Shown: one piece after another, positions 57,819 to 64,000 of the stretch | How the letters are laid out: each line of letters begins with the position of its first letter | Numbering within the stretch: position 1 is the stretch's first letter | Assembly (NCBI RefSeq): GCF_001027105.1 | Contig: NZ_CP011526.1 | Span: 2,170,001-2,234,000 of the forward strand | DNA length: 64,000 nt | From: Staphylococcus aureus | GTDB lineage: Bacteria; Bacillota; Bacilli; Staphylococcales; Staphylococcaceae | Direction of reading: 5' to 3' | Notes under the pieces: generated by a model | Database searches by the model: none | Told to the model about the DNA's origin: nothing | The model's input: only the letters and a program-made list of their open reading frames with translations | Position numbers and translations under genes: made by a program

Positions 57819-58001
57819 TTATCGATTGGTTTTATAGTTATAAATGATAGAAGCAGTTCCTAAACAAATTAAGAAGATACTCATTAAATATATAGAAAAG
57901 TTATCTGTTTTAATATAAAACCTAAAAAGTAGAAACACCAGCATCGCAACAATAAAATAAACAGGAATAAAAGCTTTCTTCCAAAATATAGAATCTTTCA
58001 A
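57819..58001 (-). CDS. Small two-helix membrane protein of unknown function
   Basis: 60 aa starting at TTG (LKDSIFWKKAFIPVYFIVAM), eight bases after AAGGAG, which supports a real gene. Two hydrophobic segments (about 10-27 and 36-54) with basic ends (KTNR). Unrecognised family. It is the last chromosomal gene before the rpsI-repeat island. Confidence 0.6.
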   Translation of the reverse strand: MKDSIFWKKAFIPVYFIVAMLVFLLFRFYIKTDNFSIYLMSIFLICLGTASIIYNYKTNR

Positions 58002-58232
58002 TTAAGTCACTCCTTATTTTGATAACACTCTTAAATCATGGTTCTTGAGTTATCATCTGGTTATCATCCGATAGCTCTTTCCCTTGAATATCTATTATTA
58101 GAACACTATCGTACGGTCTCCGCAAGCTAAATGACAATTTAATAATGTACACTTTTGATTGTGTAAGCATGTACAAATTATACGTGTAAATCAATAATTC
58201 ATAGTTGAATTAATTCTATACCTGAGACATTA

Positions 58233-58394
58233 ATTCATTTATACTCTATTCCATATTCCCCACACAAACGCAAAAAAACACCTCGACATAACATCGAGGT
58301 GTTTTGTATATATATCGTCCGACAATTAACGTTTTGAGAATTGAGGTGAACGACGAGCTGCTTTAAGAATTTGTTTTTTTACGTTCAGAAAATT
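58233..58394 (-). repeat. Left copy of the rpsI 3'-end repeat (attachment-site like)
   Basis: Bases 58233-58363 repeat 63868-64000 with small differences; 48 bases (58316-58363) are identical. On the minus strand it encodes KAARRSPQFSKR and stop (58326-58328), the C-terminus of ribosomal protein S9, followed by the rpsI terminator stem cacctcgac / atcgaggtg (58279-58302). Upstream of the shared part the sequence departs from rpsI, so this copy is only a 3' fragment. This is the outer boundary of the island. Confidence 0.85.
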
Positions 58395-58554
58395 TTAGAA
58401 TTTCGCATGATTATATAGACTGTCGTACACCTTGATATTAAAGGATTTCTTCAATTTTGAATTTCATTGATTTTCATCAAATTGAAGCAAAGGGTATTAA
58501 CGGGGTATTAATTTTTTAAAAAAATCTGCTGGTCGGTGGATTCAATAATTGATC
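58395..58554. other. Non-coding left end of the island
   Basis: 160 bp, AT-rich, no ORF recognised. A near-repeat ggtattaacggggtattaa is at 58493-58511. No integrase remnant was identified. Confidence 0.5.
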
Positions 58555-59961
58555 TTATTTACTGTATTTGACTTCTATACTTTTGAAAAAATTTTCTATA
58601 TCAACTTTATCCATATTTAAAATATCTTTATTGAACACACAATGCAAATATGGTTTTGCAGAAAAAAAAGTATTGCCTTCACTTATCAGTTGATAATTAA
58701 CATCCTTAAAATTTAAATAAATAATAATACCATCATTTTCTTTGGCTAAATTCTTTATTTTCGAAGAAGATAAAGAATTAAACTCCTCATTCACATGTTG
58801 TTTATTATATTCTGGTTTAAAAAATGTAATTAATGATATCTCTGATAAATCAATATATTCTTTATTAGGTATACTTTGCTCTAAAATTCTTTTTAATCGA
58901 GACACAGCCTCTTTACCATATTGGTTTGTAATATAAATATTGTCAGGCTGTATCTTGTAAAATATTAAGACAGTCTTTCTATTTTCTGGCTGATAAGTCA
59001 TAATTTCTTGTAATTTTTCATGACCTTTCCCTATTCTATCAATGACATTTCTATTACCCTCTGTACCAAAAGATTGCCCAATATATAAATTAGTAATTTT
59101 TAATGTAGTATCATCTCTGTTTGTAAAATATTCATTATATTTTTTATACCCCATTATGTTCCAAACGTCTTCAGAGAATACTTTTATCAAATTATCACTA
59201 TATTTATAAACTTCAGAGTAATATACTTTATCCAATACAACGTTTTTTTTATATTGTTCAAATACTTTTGAGTACATACTACAATCATCAGATATTTTTT
59301 TATCATACGAGGATATTAAACTTTCTATTTTTTTATGAATTAACAATTTTTGAACATTTAATTTTTTAAATAATTCATCAATATATTTTTTCCATACTTC
59401 TTTGAAATTTATTTCATTTTCTAGATATTTCATTAAAATTTCATTAAAACTATCTAAGCTCTCTCTATATTCTGATGATTCGATTTTTGTATTGAATTCT
59501 TCTTTAACATAGTTAGAAGAAAAAACAATTTCAAATATTGGTTTAATAAATAAAATATAAAAACCATACTCTACATCAAACTTGTTTTCGAATAAATGTT
59601 TTACAATTTTCTCCAATTCACCACTTAAGTATACCTCAATATTGTAACCATTAATTTTATACTTCAAATCATCATCTCTTATATCATTTAATTCAAATAT
59701 ATCTCTTCTGAATATAATATTCTCATGTATATACTTTGAAATGTCAAATATACAATCTTTATTTGTTTTCGTATTTAATATAGATATTCTTCCTCTATCA
59801 AGTAATTTCATTGTATATTCATCTACATAGTTGAAGGAATATAAATATAAAGGTAGCTTAGATTTTAAGAAAAATTCTTCTTCCTTCATTTTATAAAAGT
59901 CTTCCATTGTTATTATTTTAGTACCTATTAACTCTACATTTAAAAAATTACTATTATTCAT
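58555..59961 (-). CDS. Unknown 468-aa protein of the rpsI island
   Basis: Not recognised. 468 aa, soluble, rich in Lys, Ile, Asn and Glu, no signal peptide. One notable stretch, NLYIGQSFGTEGNRNVIDRI then GKGHEKLQEI (about 291-320), is conserved-looking. YIG followed by a basic segment and a His is reminiscent of GIY-YIG-type nucleases, but the fit is poor and unproven. Residues 150-260 are probably helical. Third gene of the operon, 128 bases after the AAA+ gene, on the same strand, same low GC. Start ATG after AAAGGTAAATTAA. Confidence 0.75.
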   Translation of the reverse strand: MNNSNFLNVELIGTKIITMEDFYKMKEEEFFLKSKLPLYLYSFNYVDEYTMKLLDRGRISILNTKTNKDCIFDISKYIHENIIFRRDIFELNDIRDDDLKYKINGYNIEVYLSGELEKIVKHLFENKFDVEYGFYILFIKPIFEIVFSSNYVKEEFNTKIESSEYRESLDSFNEILMKYLENEINFKEVWKKYIDELFKKLNVQKLLIHKKIESLISSYDKKISDDCSMYSKVFEQYKKNVVLDKVYYSEVYKYSDNLIKVFSEDVWNIMGYKKYNEYFTNRDDTTLKITNLYIGQSFGTEGNRNVIDRIGKGHEKLQEIMTYQPENRKTVLIFYKIQPDNIYITNQYGKEAVSRLKRILEQSIPNKEYIDLSEISLITFFKPEYNKQHVNEEFNSLSSSKIKNLAKENDGIIIYLNFKDVNYQLISEGNTFFSAKPYLHCVFNKDILNMDKVDIENFFKSIEVKYSK

Positions 59962-60089
59962 TTAATTTACCTTTATATATTAATTAAATTTTAAAATTAT
60001 TAAACTCTTAACTTATACTACTTACAACCTTACATAGATAGTACTTTATTAATAGATAACTTATACTAAAAAAATATAAAGCATATAAA

Positions 60090-61226
60090 TTAATCTATAA
60101 TATCCGTATTAAATAATTCATCTTCAAAAATTATTGTATAAATATCATTTGTTATTATTTTCTTTAAATACCTAATGTTATCGATATCTATTTCTGTCTC
60201 TTTATATTTCTCTAACAAGTTATATGCGGTAACTATTCTTTTTTCTTTTTCATTTAGAGATGATAGTATTTCATTTAATTTATTTTCTATTACTTTCTGC
60301 TTTTCTTCCTGTGTTAAATATAAAAATTTAATACAGGAATCTATTCTAGAAAATACCGGTTCTCCAATATTAACTATTGCTTCTTCAATACTATTAAAAT
60401 TAGATGTTAGAATGAAAATACAATTTGAAACGTCTACTTTATAATTGGCATCTTCAATAATACCTTCATCAAACATTTGATAGAAAACATTGTAATAGAT
60501 TGGTAATACCTTATCAAATTCATCAATTAAAACAACATTAGTTTCACGATCTACTAAATCTTTTGACAATGATACTTTGGCATGTTCATCTCCAAAGATA
60601 TAATTAAAAGATTCATCATTCTGCATCATAGAAAATTGTATTCTAGTGATATTACCTTTATATTTTTTTGCTATTTCTTTGGCTAATTCTGTTTTTCCAA
60701 CACCTGATGGACCATAGTAAAGCATTACGGTCGGTTTATTATTTTCTAAGGAAGTATGTTTATATAAATCTATGCTCATTTGTTTTTTAGCGTCTGTTTG
60801 ACCTATTATTTTAGAACCAGCCATCTGCTCTTTATAAAAATTTATTACATCATCTTTTTTTAATGTTGTATATTCATAGTTTATTTCTATTATTTCAGAA
60901 TCGTGAAAACTATTTAGTGATTGAAATACTCTTTTTGGAGGATTCTGAATATAGATTTTCTTAATATTTCTACCTAAAGTAACGATATTTATAAAATTAG
61001 TAATAACATGAGTTGTTACAGAAGCAAAGTCGTTTGAAAATATCACAAGATTTTCTATCTCAGTATCAAAAATACCGTCAACATCATGAGTTCCAAATGT
61101 ATCACTTGCTCGCACTATGATATTGTATTCTCTGATTAATTCCATGAAGCGGTGATATTCTTTAACTTCAGAATTAATATATTCATTAAATCCACAAAGC
61201 GGTCCCGTATAAACATGAATTTCCAT
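60090..61226 (-). CDS. AAA+ ATPase, ClpB/torsin-like, of the rpsI island
   Basis: 378 aa. An N-terminal domain (about 1-130) of unknown type precedes a single AAA+ module: MAGSKIIGQTDAKKQM lead-in, Walker A GPSGVGKT (172-179), Walker B VVLIDEFDKV (231-240), sensor 1 FILTSNF (271-277) and a probable arginine finger in PVFSRID (Arg about 294). The core resembles ClpB/ClpA D2 and torsin-type ATPases, not DNA helicases. It begins immediately after the stop codon of the DUF6414-like gene, with AGGAG inside that gene's end, so the two are made together. Target unknown; probably remodels a partner encoded next to it. Confidence 0.88.
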   Translation of the reverse strand: MEIHVYTGPLCGFNEYINSEVKEYHRFMELIREYNIIVRASDTFGTHDVDGIFDTEIENLVIFSNDFASVTTHVITNFINIVTLGRNIKKIYIQNPPKRVFQSLNSFHDSEIIEINYEYTTLKKDDVINFYKEQMAGSKIIGQTDAKKQMSIDLYKHTSLENNKPTVMLYYGPSGVGKTELAKEIAKKYKGNITRIQFSMMQNDESFNYIFGDEHAKVSLSKDLVDRETNVVLIDEFDKVLPIYYNVFYQMFDEGIIEDANYKVDVSNCIFILTSNFNSIEEAIVNIGEPVFSRIDSCIKFLYLTQEEKQKVIENKLNEILSSLNEKEKRIVTAYNLLEKYKETEIDIDNIRYLKKIITNDIYTIIFEDELFNTDIID

Positions 61227-62018
61227 TTATTTCACTCCTGCAAGAATAACATCATACACTTGATATTTATCTTCTTTAGTTGCTTCTGATCTAATTCCCT
61301 TAAACTTTCCAATTCCACTAGGTTTGGCACCTTGATTTAGATCAAACTCTTTATCGTAATTTAGATTTTCTTTGCTTATTTCACCAACAAGTACTGAGTA
61401 GAGTGTTAAATTCATAAATTTTAAATCTTGTATTCTATAGTTATTTTTAAAAGATTCTATATTAAATCTAAAAACTCTGTTTTCATTCCCTCTTGTTCCT
61501 ATTAATTCAAAATAGCCTTTAATACTTCTAATCGCTTCATTCATTTTTGAAACATCAAATGATAGCTCCTCCTCGTCTAGATGTTTAGATCCTTCAAACA
61601 TACTTGCTATGGGGGTAATAGTCGCGAAATATGTCATCGTATCTTGTTGAATATTTAGTTTAAACCCCTCTGAAATATCAATAATAGTTTTTTTCTTTCT
61701 AAACTCTACTGTATCCAAAAAATCATATATTAATGTATTCTCTAAAATTGTTTTGGCTACTCGCTCTCCAGTTATATTTCCATTTATACCTGCACTAGCC
61801 GAAGCACTCGCTGACATCCCAAGTAAAGAATCAAAAATTTGTTTTACAGCGCTTTGCTTACCAAATTCCATGTTCACTTTAGATTCACCACTTGCACTAC
61901 CTTTTTCATCATGCATCAACTGAACTGTTTTAGTAAGGTTACCTTTCTTCTCTATCTGTAATAAATCCATTGCTGATAGTTCATCAAAATAAATTATTTT
62001 TTTGATAGTATTTGTCAA
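61227..62018 (-). CDS. DUF6414-like protein of the rpsI island
   Basis: 263 aa, starting with TTG after GGAGAGGATATA. The N-terminus KKIIYFDELSAMDLLQIEKKG and a small-residue region GMSASASASAGINGNITGER (about 67-86), then a globular C-terminal half, resemble DUF6414 proteins as I recall them; no function is known. It is the first intact gene of the trio, 12 bases after the truncated Type ISP gene, and abuts the AAA+ gene. Probably the partner or client of that ATPase; this is inference. Confidence 0.65.
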   Translation of the reverse strand: MTNTIKKIIYFDELSAMDLLQIEKKGNLTKTVQLMHDEKGSASGESKVNMEFGKQSAVKQIFDSLLGMSASASASAGINGNITGERVAKTILENTLIYDFLDTVEFRKKKTIIDISEGFKLNIQQDTMTYFATITPIASMFEGSKHLDEEELSFDVSKMNEAIRSIKGYFELIGTRGNENRVFRFNIESFKNNYRIQDLKFMNLTLYSVLVGEISKENLNYDKEFDLNQGAKPSGIGKFKGIRSEATKEDKYQVYDVILAGVK

Positions 62019-62030
62019 TATATCCTCTCC

Positions 62031-63776
62031 TTAATCTAATACTTCAAAATCTGGTAATTTATCTATTAATCCAAGAGTTTTCATACTTACAGTAATAACT
62101 GATAAAAGCAGATTTAAAATGTAATTCGGATCTTCACTAAATTCATTAGGATCATCTAATATTCCAGATTTCTTGTCGATGCTTACGTTGTACTGATCTA
62201 TAATCCATTCAATAGCAGGCTTGCCATTCACAATATAATTATATACTTTATTTGGAATGTTAGTAACTGTAATATCGGTATTGTATATTACTGTATCCAA
62301 CACGCCCTTTTTAGGGTGCTTCATTTTTCAACTTTATAATTCGGATTCATATTATTATAAATTATTTCTACACCATCCCAATTGAGTTGTTTTTCATAAT
62401 TTAAATGTAATTCCACTAACTCCCTACCAATTTCAACAAATCCATATACATCCTTTAATATCGGTATTCGCGGAAAACCTTTACTCAAATCACTTGAATA
62501 TTTGTTCACATAATATTTATGATGCAAAATTGCATATATATAATATACTATCTCTTCTGAATTAAGATTTATTTTCTTTTTAAAAGAATTAGAAATATTA
62601 TCTACAAGCCTCAAACTATCTTTACCTTTGTATGTAGCAAAGCCTTTGCCATTACCAATAAATTGGAAATTAGGTAATATGTCCGTGATCATAGCCGAGA
62701 ATTCTTTATTCATTCCCTGTCCTTGTATATAAATCACCTGTCCAGTATTCTCCATTATATTATAATATCTACTTGGCATTTCCATAATATTTTTGTCGTA
62801 CACTATCCATTTTTTTGTAAATGGTCTATGCATAAATTTAACAATTCTCTCTGGATTAATTGAAATATTTTTTCCTTTAGAAAATTTTTGGGTAAGTCCT
62901 CGTGTCCAACTAATAAATGTTTCATCTTTGTTCACTAAATTTATACGTTCTCTTGAATCTAAGATATCAATTAATCTATCTATTTCAGAATTATAGTTAT
63001 CTACAAGTAATTTTGCATTTACTAATGCTTTTTCATTCGAAAAATTTGTTACCCAATTATCTCTTGCTGAATTTACTCCATTAAATTGATCTAAATATAT
63101 AGAATTTTCAATATCCTTGGAATCATACATTGGTAAATAATTCTCATAGTTTATGTCTCGTTGATTAATCCAATCATTGTTTTTATCGGGTAAAACATTC
63201 AAACTTTTCAAATTCACAATTGATTGATGTTTCATTAAAGTATCTAATTTTTGCTCTCTAGTTAAATATTCACCAATGTCATTATAATAGATATCGTGAT
63301 TGTAACTTCCATCTTTAACTAAAATAGATATAGCTATCGGTGCTCTACTTCCTGATCCAAATATTTTTCCACCTTCTTTTCTTGATTTTTCACCCTGTGT
63401 TCGTTGGTCGCCTCTCAAATTAATTATGTACAGATAGTTAAATTCATCGTATAAAACTTTTCTAAATCCATCAGTGCTTTGACTATCAATAAATGATCCA
63501 TTTGTTACAAATCCTATAATACCTTTTTTCCAACTCTATCAGTTGCCCATCGAAAAGCCTGTATATACGAATCATATAATGATTTTTTTAAATTTGCTGT
63601 TGAAAAATTTGCATAGGTATTTGCTATTTTTGCATTTAATTTTTCATATTCATTTTTTTATTATCATTATTTACACTAGATTGACCAGCAGAATACGGTG
63701 TATTTCCAATTATGACAGTAATATTTTCTTTTTGTTGTTTTTTTAACCTTTTATCGTTTAGAGTAAAGTATTCAAA
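62031..63776 (-). pseudogene. Decayed Type ISP restriction-modification enzyme
   Basis: Fragments in three frames read in order as the methylase core and specificity end of a Type ISP enzyme: ENITVIIGNTPYSAGQSSVN (motif IV, NTPY in place of NPPY), SLYDSYIQAFRWATDRVGKK, GFVTNGSFIDSQSTDGFRKV, RGDQRTQGEKSRKEGGKIFG, MHRPFTKKWIVYDKN and, last, YIVNGKPAIEWIIDQY. Three frameshifts each fall in an A-run lacking one A on the coding strand (63653-63659, 63534-63539, 62324-62328). The nuclease, helicase and most of the methylase are missing; the frame is closed by TGA at 63777-63779. Not functional. Confidence 0.85.
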
Positions 63777-63835
63777 TCACTTCACTTCCAAAAAAATAAC
63801 AGAATATCAACTATTTATTGTTCTCCACATTTCAT

Positions 63836-63867
63836 GGTTCTTCATCTTTTATGGTGGGAAGGTAAAA
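63836..63867 (+). mobile_element. Remnant of an IS1181 left end
   Basis: 32 bases identical to the left inverted repeat end at 1720-1751 (ggttcttcatcttttatgg onward), directly joined to the rpsI repeat at 63868. No transposase follows. A weaker version, gttctccacatttcatgg, precedes it by a few bases. Confidence 0.8.
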
Positions 63868-64000
63868 ATTCATTTATATTCTACACATTCCATATTCGCC
63901 GCAAAAACGCAAAAAAACACCTCGACATAATATCGAGGTGTTTTGTATATATCGTCCGACAATTAACGTTTTGAGAATTGAGGTGAACGACGAGCTGCTT
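63868..64000 (-). repeat. Right copy of the rpsI 3'-end repeat
   Basis: The inner boundary of the island, next to the intact end of rpsI. Contains the terminator stem cacctcgac / tatcgaggtg (63919-63940) and the rpsI stop codon. The 5' half differs slightly from the left copy. Confidence 0.85.
63963..64000 (-). CDS. rpsI: 30S ribosomal protein S9, C-terminal end (runs off window)
   Basis: The last 11 full codons AARRSPQFSKR and stop (TAA 63963-63965) match the S. aureus S9 C-terminus. The C-terminal SKR tail contacts tRNA in the ribosome. The body of the gene lies beyond the right edge; the reading frame is intact in this copy. Confidence 0.9.
   Translation of the reverse strand, partial: AARRSPQFSKR

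Noticed and set aside
57598-57837. 79-codon plus-strand ORF
   Set aside because: Starts with GTG without a ribosome site and consists largely of the 24-bp tandem units.
62031-62324. Independent 97-aa gene
   Set aside because: Its sequence is the expected C-terminus of the Type ISP enzyme (NGKPAIEWIIDQY); the apparent start results from one missing A.
63543-63930. 67- and 72-codon plus-strand ORFs at the right end
   Set aside because: Opposite strand to the Type ISP relic and the rpsI repeat; no ribosome site or family resemblance.

Overview
The window is Staphylococcus aureus chromosome. It is low-GC, with an rRNA operon and tRNA cluster, the staphyloferrin A (sfa/hts) locus, asp23, the tagatose-pathway lac operon, hysA, an Eap-like secreted protein, alsSD, and the end of rpsI at the right edge. 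Gene order and proteins match what I know of this species; no database was consulted.

Layout. 1-1.6 kb: N-terminal part of dacA (c-di-AMP synthase) and arginase. 1.7-3.2 kb: an IS1181 copy with an 8-bp target duplication, inserted in the T-tract of the terminator of the next operon; its transposase has a nonsense mutation near the C-terminus. 3.2-9.3 kb: a minus-strand rrn operon (tandem promoters, 16S, a spacer without tRNA, 23S, 5S, then tRNA-Asn, Glu, Val, Tyr, Gln, Lys). 9.4-17 kb: Mrp/SalA-like ATPase, three drug-efflux type genes (unnamed MFS, sepA, sdrM), haemolysin III family, UDP-sugar pyrophosphorylase family and a YdjM-like membrane protein. 17-19 kb: a small PH-like protein under a cre-overlapped promoter, and a YjiH-type membrane protein. 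19-28.6 kb: staphyloferrin A uptake (htsABC) and synthesis/export (sfaABC, divergent sfaD), with Fur boxes. 28.7-30.7 kb: a dispersed intergenic repeat and a broken IS1182-family element. 30.7-34 kb: SigB-type opuD2-amaP-DUF2273-asp23 cluster. 34-37.5 kb: two MDR-family oxidoreductases and a DUF915 hydrolase. 37.7-45.3 kb: lacABCDFEG and lacR. 45.5-49.1 kb: sirtuin, a toxin/immunity remnant, aldo/keto reductase and its MerR-type regulator. 49.3-57.4 kb: hysA with a CodY box, M23-family protein, HAD phosphatase, eapH1, alsSD.

58.2-64 kb is the most unusual part. A direct repeat of about 130 bp, containing the last codons and terminator of rpsI, brackets about 5.6 kb of very AT-rich DNA. Inside, all on the minus strand, are a decayed Type ISP restriction-modification gene (5' end lost, three single-A losses) and an intact, tightly packed set: a DUF6414-like protein, a ClpB/torsin-like AAA+ ATPase and a 468-aa protein I do not recognise. 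The structure looks like an integrative island at the 3' end of rpsI that lost its integrase. The intact trio is my best candidate for an undescribed, possibly defence-related, system; that function is inference.

The genes form recognisable modules: iron (Fur boxes, sfa/hts), lactose (LacR operator plus candidate cre), alkaline/SigB stress (asp23 cluster), acetoin formation (alsSD), host-tissue interaction (hysA, eapH1) and horizontally acquired or decaying DNA (IS1181, IS1182, toxin relic, rpsI island).
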